Position numbers and translations under genes: made by a program
Shown: positions 15,467-23,452 of the stretch, piece by piece
Position numbering within the stretch: the first letter of the stretch is position 1
Layout: the number at the start of each line of letters is the position of its first letter
From: a marine gamma proteobacterium HTCC2089
Lineage (GTDB): Bacteria > Pseudomonadota > Gammaproteobacteria > Pseudomonadales > Azotimanducaceae
Assembly: GCA_905182905.1 (NCBI GenBank)
Contig: CAJJDH010000065.1
Span: forward strand, 1 to 32,171
Reading direction: 5' to 3'
Length of the DNA: 32,171 nt
Notes under the pieces: generated by a model
What the model was told of the DNA's origin: nothing
The model's database searches: none
Seen by the model: the letters and a program-made list of their open reading frames with translations, nothing else

Positions 15467-16380
15467 ATCGGCAATTAGTTGAGGCTAAAGAAACCTTTAG
15501 AGCTAATGCAAAATCCTTTGCACTAGCAGCGCGATTTCTCAATAGAGATCGATACGATGCTGTCGCGCGACTCTATGCATTTTGTAGACATATAGACGAT
15601 CTCGCTGACACTGGCGCACCCGGCACTAACAATGAAGCCCTGAAGTCGCTACGCCAAGATATTTGCGCGGGCATGAGCTATGACCCCCTTGTACATGACT
15701 TGCTGCAACTTAAGGGTGACCACGACATTCCAACGCAGCTACTACTGGATTTTATTGACGCAATAATTGAAGACCAGTACCCACGTGAGTTACAGGCAGT
15801 AGACGACCTTGTGCGATTTTCATATGGGGTAGCTTCAACTGTTGGACTAATGATGTGCCATATTTTTGACGTGCGTAATCCACGCGCATTTCCGTTTGCA
15901 ATAGACCTTGGTATTGCTATGCAAATCAGCAATATCAGTCGGGATATTTTGGAAGACGCCCACCGCGACCGCATCTATATTCCGGCGGAACTACTAAAAA
16001 CTCCCGTCACATGCGAAGGATTGATCAACGGTGACCCAGCAATGCGCGCAAGTGCTTACCAAGGCGCTATGGAGTTATTGTTGATGGCTGACCAATACTA
16101 TGACAGTGCAAAAGCGGGTTATGGCTATTTGCCGAGGACGGTCCGACATACCATAAAAATTGCGGCCCGACTTTATCAGGCAATCGGCGATAAAGTCAGA
16201 ACTTCGCCTAGCACCTATTGGAAGCAACGCAGCGTGGTATCGCGACGCAGAAAATGCTCCTTGGTTTTACAAATGTTCTGGCAGCGCTTGCACGACGGTT
16301 CTAGCACGTTGTTAGTTGGCAAAGTTAATCACAGGCATCATCTCCATAAGGCTTTGGATAAAAGAAATTTCTCTGCGTAG
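15463..16380 (+). CDS. crtB: Phytoene synthase
   Basis: This 305-residue squalene/phytoene synthase-family enzyme joins two geranylgeranyl diphosphates to make phytoene, the first committed carotenoid step. Both metal-binding aspartate motifs are intact: DDLAD at 45-49 (YAFCRHIDDLADTG) and DILED at 161-165 (ISNISRDILEDAHRDRIYIP). The start overlaps the crtI stop by four bases (ATGA), and the stop TAG directly abuts the crtY ATG. The order synthase after desaturase is common in proteorhodopsin-linked clusters. Confidence 0.96.
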   Translation: MNRQLVEAKETFRANAKSFALAARFLNRDRYDAVARLYAFCRHIDDLADTGAPGTNNEALKSLRQDICAGMSYDPLVHDLLQLKGDHDIPTQLLLDFIDAIIEDQYPRELQAVDDLVRFSYGVASTVGLMMCHIFDVRNPRAFPFAIDLGIAMQISNISRDILEDAHRDRIYIPAELLKTPVTCEGLINGDPAMRASAYQGAMELLLMADQYYDSAKAGYGYLPRTVRHTIKIAARLYQAIGDKVRTSPSTYWKQRSVVSRRRKCSLVLQMFWQRLHDGSSTLLVGKVNHRHHLHKALDKRNFSA

Positions 16381-17544
16381 ATGGAACAGGTGAAAAACGA
16401 ACAGAGTGCTGATGTAGTCATCCTTGGCGGGGGCATGAGCGGACTAGCACTAGCCTGCCAAATAGCTAACTACAATGAACAGCACCCTGATGAGAGCAAA
16501 ACCGCTGTCGTTGTTGAGCCTAGGAGTAACTACCAGCGCGACAAAACTTGGTGTTTTTGGCAACACCAACCAACACCGTTTGATAGGGCTATTACGCATC
16601 AATGGCACCGTTGGCAGGTATGCGCAAACGGCCGAACTCACACCAGCGAATATAGCCAAGTTCCCTACGTACGCGTCGATAGCGGTCACTACTACCATAT
16701 CGCACAGCAGCAGCTGGCTAAATCTGAGTCAGTTAGTCTAATCACGGGTAATTCAGCGAGCAAAATACTGGTTTGCGATAAGCAAATAGGTGTCCAGTGC
16801 GAGGCGCTGAAAATAACAGCAGAGTTTGCCTACGACACTCGACCCAAGAATATCCCCGGCAACACCTTGTTACAGCATTTTGTTGGATGGGAAATTACCA
16901 CTGACTACGATGCCTTCGACCCCAACATTGTCACGTTAATGGATTTTCAAGTCACCCAAGCCAATGATATTCACTTCTTCTATATTTTGCCTTTCGATAA
17001 AAGGCATGCGTTAGTCGAAACCACGCATTTTTCCAAAACCTTATTAACTGAAGACGCCTACGCTGAAGAACTCAGTGACTATCTGAGCGGCTCACTGGGA
17101 CTTGCCAGTTGGCACATCCAAAACCAAGAGCAGGGTGTTATTCCAATGCCGCAAAAGTCCGCTTCGCTAACGAGGCGAGAACACTTCAACGTGGTTCCAT
17201 TTGGTCTGCATAGCGATACACCAAGACCGTCGACAGGTTATTGCTATCCACATGCCCAAAGCCAAGCCTTAGAGCACGTACTAAACCTCTTTGCCAACAA
17301 GCCACCTAAAGCAGCACGCAACTTCTTTGTTCGTTGGCTAGACCAGATATTTATCAGTTTTTTGGAGCACCACCCAGAACAAGCGGCCAGCACTTTTTTC
17401 ACTTTGTTTGAGCAAGTACCAACACAAGTGTTGATTAGATTTTTGGGCGACAACGCCAAGCCATTCGACTACCTTAAAGTCATTATGGCTATGCCCAAAA
17501 TACCATTTGTCCGTGAAGCAGTGCGCAGTGTTAGCAACCCTTAA
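16381..17544 (+). CDS. crtY: Lycopene beta-cyclase
   Basis: This 387-residue flavoprotein of the CrtY type closes both beta rings of lycopene to give beta-carotene. An N-terminal dinucleotide fold is visible (DVVILGGGMSGLALACQIA, glycines at 16-21). Family landmarks follow: KTWCFWQHQPTPFD near 55-68, YDTRP near 151-155, LLQHFVGWEI near 162-171, and LPFDKRHALVETTHFS near 202-217. It starts on the base after the crtB stop, and its 3' end overlaps the blh gene. No ribosome site of its own is clear, which suggests translational coupling. Confidence 0.94.
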   Translation: MEQVKNEQSADVVILGGGMSGLALACQIANYNEQHPDESKTAVVVEPRSNYQRDKTWCFWQHQPTPFDRAITHQWHRWQVCANGRTHTSEYSQVPYVRVDSGHYYHIAQQQLAKSESVSLITGNSASKILVCDKQIGVQCEALKITAEFAYDTRPKNIPGNTLLQHFVGWEITTDYDAFDPNIVTLMDFQVTQANDIHFFYILPFDKRHALVETTHFSKTLLTEDAYAEELSDYLSGSLGLASWHIQNQEQGVIPMPQKSASLTRREHFNVVPFGLHSDTPRPSTGYCYPHAQSQALEHVLNLFANKPPKAARNFFVRWLDQIFISFLEHHPEQAASTFFTLFEQVPTQVLIRFLGDNAKPFDYLKVIMAMPKIPFVREAVRSVSNP

Positions 17545-18406
17545 ACCGTACACCACGTTTTTAGTCTGTTGCGCGGTAGCTGCCGCCCTAGGGGTGTCCT
17601 TCGGCACGGAATATAACTGGCTTGTTGCTGGGTGCTGCCTAGTCATTCTTGTGGCAGGTTTACCTCACGGTGCATTCGATCTTTACATCCTTGCGGATTT
17701 ATTCAAAGGCAGGAGCTTCTTCTGGGCAATAGTGGGTTATCTTGCACTAATCATCTTAACCGTATTGCTTTGGTGGTTGGCTCCACAACTATTTCTCATT
17801 GGCTTTTTAAGCTATTCCGCCTTTCATTTTGGGGATTCGGACTGGCCTGCAGACTCCGTGGTAAATAGGCTTGGGTGGGGTAGCGCAATAGTCACACTGC
17901 CATGCTTGCTAGCACCCGACCAGGTCACCGCTCTTTTCACCATTGTTCTCAATACGCCAAGTATGCCGCTAATTACCGACGTATTAGGCTTTATAGCAAT
18001 TCTCGCAACCCTCTCAAGCTGTATTGAATTTGCATCACGCAAAATCAATACCTGCACACTCATCCTTTTGTCGTTTTACTCAACCGTGTGTTTTTTTGCC
18101 GGCGCTATTGTGGCATTCACCTGCTACTTCGCTTTTTTACATGGGCCCCACCACCTTCAGCGTTGGCGCTTAAAATTACCCAACAAAGGCAATTTGCAAA
18201 TATATTTGGTTAGCTTTGGTGTACTAGCGACGATACTCTTGCTCGGAGTATTCACGGTGAATGGTGAGCACACTCAGACAAAAGATCTGGCCAACGCTAT
18301 TGATGCGACAGTGGTGCGTTACACTTTCGTTGCGCTTGCAGCGTTAACAGTACCCCACATGGTCTACTTATTTGTCGCCGACCACTTAAGTCATAAAGAG
18401 ATTTAG
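17513..18406 (+). CDS. blh: Beta-carotene 15,15'-dioxygenase, Brp/Blh family
   Basis: This integral membrane enzyme of about 297 residues cleaves beta-carotene into two retinals, the chromophore of the opsin upstream. The iron-ligand histidine motifs of the family are present in order: GLPHGAFDLYIL, SAFHFGDSDWP, FLHGPHHLQRW and a late VPHMVYLFVADH. Most of the remainder is hydrophobic helix. The start is uncertain: the frame opens with TTG at 17507, then GTG at 17513 and GTG at 17528, all inside the end of crtY. I use GTG 17513; none has a strong ribosome site, so coupling to crtY is likely. It ends the retinal operon; no idi gene follows. Confidence 0.93.
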   Translation: MKQCAVLATLKPYTTFLVCCAVAAALGVSFGTEYNWLVAGCCLVILVAGLPHGAFDLYILADLFKGRSFFWAIVGYLALIILTVLLWWLAPQLFLIGFLSYSAFHFGDSDWPADSVVNRLGWGSAIVTLPCLLAPDQVTALFTIVLNTPSMPLITDVLGFIAILATLSSCIEFASRKINTCTLILLSFYSTVCFFAGAIVAFTCYFAFLHGPHHLQRWRLKLPNKGNLQIYLVSFGVLATILLLGVFTVNGEHTQTKDLANAIDATVVRYTFVALAALTVPHMVYLFVADHLSHKEI

Positions 18407-18521
18407 CGCCGCCTAAAATTGCGGCCATCCGCACGCTCAAAATGACCACTTATCTTGCAAAGACTCGACACCAATGTAAGACTCTTGCGCTTCTCGCGGT
18501 AACAAAAACAAGGAAATTTAA

Positions 18522-19199
18522 ATGCTCCGACTTCATGGCTTTTCGTCTAGTAATTACTACAACGTACCTAAACTCGCCCTATTGGAAAAAGGTGTATCTT
18601 TCGAAGAGGTCGTCTCTTACACAGGTGTGGGGCCAAAATATAGACCTGAGTATCTGGACAAAAGCCCATTGGGTAAAGTACCCGCGTTAGAGACAGATGA
18701 AGGATTTATTAGTGAATCACGCGCAATTTTAGAATACATCGAACGCGCTCACCCTGAGCACCCGTTACTCCCAGAATCAGCTTTTGCTGTTGGTAAAGTC
18801 CAAGAGCTTTCTCAGTTCATTGAACTTTATTTTGAGTTGGTCGCACGCCGGGTTATACCTAACCTATTATCTGGAACACAGCCGGAACCTACCGTGCTGA
18901 ATGAAGTAAAAACTGGCTTAACTAAAGCCTCCGCGGCATTAGCCAAGCTTTCAGATTTCAAACATTTTGCTTACGGCGATAAATTTACATTAGCCGATAT
19001 CGCAGCAATTCTAAATCTTCCGGTAGTGCGCAATGTGGGAAAACAGTTCTTAGGCAAAGACCCTCTGTCAGATGTACCGGGACTTGATGCTTACTGCGCT
19101 CGCATGGAGGAACGCCCGCACGTGAAAACTATCCGCGCAGATGCTACTGCCGATAGACCGCTCTTTATGGCGCACCTAAAAGAACTCTACGGAATCTAG
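18522..19199 (+). CDS. Glutathione S-transferase family protein
   Basis: This 225-residue cytosolic GST has an N-terminal thioredoxin-like domain (MLRLHGFSSSNYYNVPKLAL, then PLGKVPALETDEGFISESRA with the cis-proline and the ES pair that hold glutathione). An all-helical C-terminal domain follows (FTLADIAAILNLPV). SSSNYY near residues 8-13 is the likely catalytic serine region. GST proteins conjugate glutathione to electrophiles or reduce peroxides. It starts 115 bases after blh with its own ribosome site (AAGGAAA), so it is probably a separate unit although on the same strand. A large hairpin ends it. Confidence 0.9.
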   Translation: MLRLHGFSSSNYYNVPKLALLEKGVSFEEVVSYTGVGPKYRPEYLDKSPLGKVPALETDEGFISESRAILEYIERAHPEHPLLPESAFAVGKVQELSQFIELYFELVARRVIPNLLSGTQPEPTVLNEVKTGLTKASAALAKLSDFKHFAYGDKFTLADIAAILNLPVVRNVGKQFLGKDPLSDVPGLDAYCARMEERPHVKTIRADATADRPLFMAHLKELYGI

Positions 19200-19204
19200 C
19201 CACA

Positions 19205-19264
19205 CAAAATTTTGCCCAGTACCTATCCTGCAAAGCGCAGTGTTCTAGGTATTGGGCAAATTTT
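19205..19264. terminator. Long bidirectional terminator between convergent genes
   Basis: TTGCCCAGTACCTA (19212-19225) pairs with TAGGTATTGGGCAA (19246-19259), with one G-U. The loop contains a further CTGC/GCAG pair. Outside the stem AAAATTT and AAATTTT give a T-tract in either direction. It serves the GST gene (plus) and probably the MAPEG gene (minus). Confidence 0.8.
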
Positions 19265-19348
19265 GGCAGTAATACTTGGAGCTAATGCACACTGCAGCGC
19301 AAAGCTAGCGTCAAAGAGACCTATATTTCGGCATTACTGCAACGTCCG

Positions 19349-19768
19349 CTAAAATATAGTTAGCGCCTCACGAATAAGTAAAACCAGTAATGCCACCCAA
19401 GAAAGCATAAAGACACCGAAGCGAACTAATACGACATTGGCTGTGGCTTGAATCAAAGAATGCACAACTCGAATAGCAACAAAGGCCCATGCTGTGTTAA
19501 CAGCAACAGAATCAACATGGCCCGCAACAGCAATAGCAATGCAAGTTGCATAGAAGAGCGTAGGTTGTTCGAACAAATGATTATAGTTGTCAGCGATCCG
19601 CCTCACACTAGAAGGTAGATAACTCATTCCAACCGGATGACCCATTTCATCTTCAGGAATTTTAGCGTTGCCAATGGCCGGAATACGCGTGGCGTACATC
19701 CACAGCATCATCACCCCACTCCAAAGACCAAGTGCTATTACCGGTTGTAAAATTGCAGTTGCGTCCAT
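19349..19768 (-). CDS. MAPEG family membrane protein
   Basis: This is a 139-residue protein with four hydrophobic helices, the length and topology of the MAPEG family (membrane-associated proteins in eicosanoid and glutathione metabolism). The central motif RRIADNYNHLFEQPTLFYA and the helix AFVAIRVVHSLIQATANVV match the conserved N-x-x-E-x-P and R-x-x-H patterns. Bacterial members are mostly uncharacterised; some have glutathione transferase or peroxidase activity. GAGGAGAG lies a few bases before the ATG. A soluble GST gene faces it across a shared terminator. Confidence 0.88.
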   Translation of the reverse strand: MDATAILQPVIALGLWSGVMMLWMYATRIPAIGNAKIPEDEMGHPVGMSYLPSSVRRIADNYNHLFEQPTLFYATCIAIAVAGHVDSVAVNTAWAFVAIRVVHSLIQATANVVLVRFGVFMLSWVALLVLLIREALTIF

Positions 19769-20006
19769 TTCACTCTCCTCAATTAAAGTAGGACCCGAGC
19801 ATGCCCTACCCCCATATCTAAGGACAACTACTTATGCACGTACTGTCAGGTCAACAAAAACACGTGAGCAAAGTAGGCGAGTTGAATTTGCATTATCCAT
19901 TTGATACTAATCAATTTACAAAGGCGGATAGATTCTGAGCGAGACATCGGGGTTTGACATGCTAGAACTGCACAAGCCTAAATGACCGTATTTTAAGGGA
20001 TAGTTT

Positions 20007-21062
20007 ATGAAGTACCTTGCTCGTTACTTTGTTGTCGTTTTACTTGGCGCGATGCTTGTTGGCTGTGTTACACCACCCGAAAGACCCGGTCATAACGATC
20101 CAAGTAGGTACTCTCTAGCGTCCAATGTGTTGTGGGCATCACCAGATGGCTTTGATCTGACAATGGACATTTATACGCCAACATCCGGCAAGCCTAGTTA
20201 TCCCGTGTTAATGATTTTTCACGGTGGCGGCTGGCTGATCAATGACAAATCCAAAATGGATCAAGCAGCAAAGTACTTTGTAACAAAAGGCGAATATGTT
20301 ATCTGCAATGTTGATTACCGCTTGCTTGCAGATCAGGACAATACGGTGACCATGGACCAAATCGTTGCGGATACTTTTGGTTCGGTACTCTGGGTAAAAG
20401 ATAACATTCAACGCTATCGGGGCGATCCAGAACGGCTGGCGGTTACCGGCGATAGTGCTGGCGCGCATTTAGCCGCCATGGTGGTCAACCGAGGCCACCG
20501 CTTAAGCTCTGAAGGGTACAACGCACAAACCTTGTCATTTAGGCCAACCTACCTACCGTCGAACAGTAGTGCTGAAACCGTTGCCGAAAATAACAGCCTT
20601 GATGTCCAAGCGGCCCTTTTAAGCTATGGTGCTTTTGATACTTACAAACGCGGCGAAGACGGATTCGAAACTTGGAAAAATCCATTTTGGGCTCTTGGCG
20701 GAGCACTGCCCCGCGGTATTTTTGGCGACGAATTTAGCCCTATGTCTCACCCTGAAATGTATAAGGGCGTGTCGCCAATGCACACCATTCCCTCAAGTAC
20801 TCAACGCAGCTTGCCGCCGCAGCTATTGACTGTTGGCAGCGAAGATACCCTGACCACCCCAGCTCTTGTAAAGGAATATCTAGCGAAGCTAAGAGGCGCA
20901 GGTCACAACGCACAATACTGGGAGTATCTGGGGCAGAGACACGCCTACCTAGATTCCGGTCACAATAAGTTACTCGGAGTTAGTTTTGCTGATAATGCGC
21001 CACCGGCACTTGATGTGATGCTGGAGTTCCTCGACGGAGTTTTTTATCCAACTAATAACTGA
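20007..21062 (+). CDS. Alpha/beta-hydrolase lipoprotein (esterase/lipase of the HSL/BD-FAE type)
   Basis: This 351-residue enzyme carries a lipoprotein signal: MKYLARYFVVVLLGAMLVGC with lipobox LVGC and lipidated C20. Residue +2 is Val, so transfer to the outer membrane is expected. The oxyanion motif HGGGW is at 72-76, the nucleophile S150 sits in GDSAGAHLA, and the likely acid and base are the Asp in TVGSEDTLT and the His in GQRHAYLDSGH. It would hydrolyse an ester in the periplasm or at the cell surface; the substrate is unknown. The ATG has AAGGGA upstream. It is convergent with the methyltransferase, only six bases away. Confidence 0.9.
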   Translation: MKYLARYFVVVLLGAMLVGCVTPPERPGHNDPSRYSLASNVLWASPDGFDLTMDIYTPTSGKPSYPVLMIFHGGGWLINDKSKMDQAAKYFVTKGEYVICNVDYRLLADQDNTVTMDQIVADTFGSVLWVKDNIQRYRGDPERLAVTGDSAGAHLAAMVVNRGHRLSSEGYNAQTLSFRPTYLPSNSSAETVAENNSLDVQAALLSYGAFDTYKRGEDGFETWKNPFWALGGALPRGIFGDEFSPMSHPEMYKGVSPMHTIPSSTQRSLPPQLLTVGSEDTLTTPALVKEYLAKLRGAGHNAQYWEYLGQRHAYLDSGHNKLLGVSFADNAPPALDVMLEFLDGVFYPTNN

Positions 21063-21068
21063 AGGCTG

Positions 21069-22025
21069 TCAGTAGCGCATTTCAACTACGACAGAAAACG
21101 GCCCGCTCTCACTTAAGCTGCCAAGGAAATGGGTCTGCCCAACTGTAAGCCCTGTGCTTTCTACAAATTCAGACAATGCATATTCGTGGGCATTTGCAAA
21201 CGGCAGGCCAAAGCCGAAGCCTTCATTCGTATACTCTAGGGTTTTCTTAAACGCACCCTTGCCTAACTTCAAAAAAGAGTCTGCGTAAATGTCAGCTAGC
21301 AAAACGCTGCCTGCAACCACTTTGCTACGTAAATCGCTGATAGTTTTGCGCACGTCTGCTTCTGACAAATAAAGCGTAACGCCCTCCCACAAAAACAAGG
21401 TCTTTTTACTCCAATCAACTCCTGCTTCGCTCAGCGTATCGAGTAAGTTATCTTCGCTAAAATCTATAGGCACATATCGAACATGGTCAAATGCGATCGC
21501 TGCCTTTGTTAAACATTGGATTTTATGTTCTTGAACGCGAGGTTGATCTATCTCAAAGATAACTAAATCAAGTTTTTTTAGCGCCCCGTACGCCCGCGTA
21601 TCATACCCCGCACCCATAACAACAAACTGTTCAACCTCAGGAATAACTCGGTTTATAACATCATCAAAATATAGAGTTCGAGCAGGAACTAGGTCTACGA
21701 TTGTTTCCTTGCCTGCATCAGGTACGCGCGGGTAAAAAGAAAGCCGGCCAGTGATTTTGGTTGCCAGCCACAGTGGAAGCATTGCTAGAAATAAACCAAA
21801 CACCGAGTTATTTGCCTGCTGTTTAGCAAGCCCCAACGCAGGTTGGTCATCACGAATACCGAAAGCATCCATTGTTATGCGTCCGTTTATTATCTCCACA
21901 GCTGTCTGAGAAATACCAAGCTTTTTACTGACAACTAATTGTCGATAACCGACTAGTACAACGCCAATAATTGTTAGAGGTAAAAGAACAATCTGTAAGG
22001 GAATATATATGATTAGGTTAAGCAT
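21069..22025 (-). CDS. Class I SAM-dependent methyltransferase, leucine carboxyl methyltransferase (LCM) family
   Basis: This 318-residue protein has one hydrophobic N-terminal segment (MLNLIIYIPLQIVLLPLTII, then GVVLVGY), which probably anchors it to the membrane. The catalytic domain shows the LCM pattern: LVPARTLYFDDVINRVIPEV, then the SAM site QFVVMGAGYDTRAYGAL, IFEIDQPRVQEHK (acidic residue for the ribose) and LFLWEGVTLYLSEADVR. The substrate is unknown; bacterial members include O-methyltransferases of natural products and lipids. GGAAGG lies just before the ATG. It is followed on the same strand by nothing, and the selenoprotein gene lies 74 bases upstream in the same direction, so the two may be co-transcribed. 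Confidence 0.88.
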   Translation of the reverse strand: MLNLIIYIPLQIVLLPLTIIGVVLVGYRQLVVSKKLGISQTAVEIINGRITMDAFGIRDDQPALGLAKQQANNSVFGLFLAMLPLWLATKITGRLSFYPRVPDAGKETIVDLVPARTLYFDDVINRVIPEVEQFVVMGAGYDTRAYGALKKLDLVIFEIDQPRVQEHKIQCLTKAAIAFDHVRYVPIDFSEDNLLDTLSEAGVDWSKKTLFLWEGVTLYLSEADVRKTISDLRSKVVAGSVLLADIYADSFLKLGKGAFKKTLEYTNEGFGFGLPFANAHEYALSEFVESTGLTVGQTHFLGSLSESGPFSVVVEMRY

Positions 22026-22099
22026 TCGGCCTTCCTCACATTTGTTGCGGACCTACTGGCCATAATTTATGCCAGCTAAATGGCGCTTTTAGCGGAGTA

Positions 22100-23215
22100 C
22101 TATCCCCGAACTTCATTAGCAAACGTTGTATAGACCTTGCGAATGCCGAGAACTGCAATCATCAAATATAAGGCCAACGTACTCATAACCCAAGGCAAAG
22201 GTAATAGAGCAAAAGCTGTGATCCAGCAGGCTACAAATATACCTACCCTGCCCATCATTTTAGGAATACGGCGCATTGGGTCAATGCCATCACCCTGATA
22301 AGTAAATGCTCGAGGACGCAAGAACCAGCCATGAGCCATCAAAAGAATGACAAAGAGTAGAAAAGGCGGGCCTTTATCATTTGTAAATGTTGATTCATCA
22401 AGGTCTATATTCACAGATGAATCATCACCAAGAGCCCCTTGTATTTTCTCCCAAACATAAGATTCCGATGGCCGCCCGGCAGCGCCGCCTATGTTTTCCC
22501 GCGTAGGAATAGATTGCCATCGATAGAGTATACGTTCCGCACTTAGTGCTAATACGCCAGGCTGATAGAAGCCCTTGGGATGAGAAATCTCAAAGGCTGT
22601 GTCACGAGAGATAAACTCGTTAGATTCAGCGACACCTAAATCTAACATGCCATTTTCACGGGCAAGGTTAGCAATCTCTTGGTGTGGATCACCCACACAC
22701 TGAAAGGACAACTGCCAATCTTCCTGGGCTCTAGATGCCAGCGCCTGTGGTTCACTAGTGATGCCATACACTTCGCCGCCAGCAGCGCGAATAGCCTCAA
22801 CCACACCACCTTTTTCGTAGCCTCGTAACTCGAGGCGGCAAGGAGGTCACCAAAAACCGCGGTAAAACAGCAATACGGCAAAGGAGTGTTTATCAGTAAC
22901 TTCCGTCAACCACTGCTTTAGCGCCCCGGGAGGCGGGTCAAGTTCGGCGATAGGCGTAGTATTTTCCTCTAGGTTTATATCCACACTCTGAACTAATGGA
23001 TTATCACCTGAACCCGAGACCGTAAAAGTCCTCTGCAGGCACAGGCCTTCACCACACAGGATTAACCGAAGTTCCTGACCACTAGCAGCGTTCACTGGTG
23101 GGTCAATAATACCGGTCACTTCGAACGAGGCGCTTTCTTGAGTATTGAACCAAGCCAATGCTGCGGCCACTTCCATTTGTAACTCTTGAGGAATTGTTTC
23201 GAGAACCTTTGTCAT
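22100..23215 (-). CDS. Peroxiredoxin-like selenoprotein with UxxC centre and C-terminal membrane segments
   Basis: I read one 371-residue protein through the in-frame TGA at 22847-22849 as selenocysteine U123. The surrounding residues are LLFYRGFW-U-PPC, then RLELRGYEK; AhpC/TSA relatives have FYRGFWCPxC, so U123 replaces the peroxidatic cysteine and C126 would be the partner. Downstream the thioredoxin-like fold continues in the same frame without interruption: EAIRAAGGEVYGITSEPQ, then QLSFQCVGDPHQEIANLARE and KGFYQPGVLALSAERILYRW. Residues 1-110 form a separate domain I do not recognise. The C-terminal part has hydrophobic helices near 283-298, 324-340 and 342-357. A SECIS-like hairpin follows the TGA. 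The probable role is thiol/selenol reduction of peroxides at the membrane (inference). The ATG at 23215 has a weak ribosome site; M14 is an alternative. It would otherwise be annotated as two fragments, 22847-23215 and 22100-22804. Confidence 0.87.
22805..22849 (-). promoter_or_regulatory. Bacterial SECIS element directing selenocysteine at the TGA
   Basis: Counting from the TGA on the minus strand, GCCTCG and CGAGGC form a perfect 6-bp upper stem around the 5-nt loop AGTTA. The loop begins 16 bases after the TGA; in E. coli fdhF it begins 17 bases after, with loop AGGTCT. A G at the second loop position, followed by U, matches the bacterial SECIS pattern recognised by SelB. A lower stem pairs ACCTCCTT (its A being the A of TGA) with AAGGTGGT, leaving one T-T mismatch. 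The element is wholly within the coding region, as in bacteria generally. Confidence 0.82.
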
Positions 23216-23383
23216 ACCTAGAAGTTAGCGGACATGCTGCTTCTACGTCAATTACTACCTTTTACCGATAACTTCCTATTAGCTGGAAAAAACCTGATCT
23301 TTTAGAGATTAGACCCTGAACTTGACTGGCTTGGGAATTTGCACCCTCTAGCATCAAAGCCCAAATCTGATTAACGTATGCGC

Positions 23384-23407
23384 GTGATGCAAAGTTTTGC
23401 GCATCAC
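23384..23407. promoter_or_regulatory. Imperfect dyad in the divergent region before the serine hydrolase
   Basis: GTGATGCAAA and TTTGCGCATCAC are inverted around GT, with a two-base bulge. It lies about 45 bases before the serine hydrolase start, in the 237-base divergent gap with the selenoprotein gene. It could be an operator; no firm promoter boxes are seen. Confidence 0.35.
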
Positions 23408-23452
23408 AAAGTGCGGAGTTCTATTCAGCTAAAGATACCTTGAGGAGAGATG

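Noticed and set aside
18522-19199. A second selenoprotein (some GST-like selenoproteins are known)
   Set aside because: The GST reading frame is uninterrupted, with Ser rather than a TGA codon in the active-site loop.
22100-23215. A simple nonsense mutation or frameshift (pseudogene) in the peroxiredoxin-like gene
   Set aside because: The frame is identical on both sides, the codon is TGA and not TAA or TAG, it replaces the reactive Cys, and a SECIS-like hairpin follows at the right distance. A random mutation would not explain all four.
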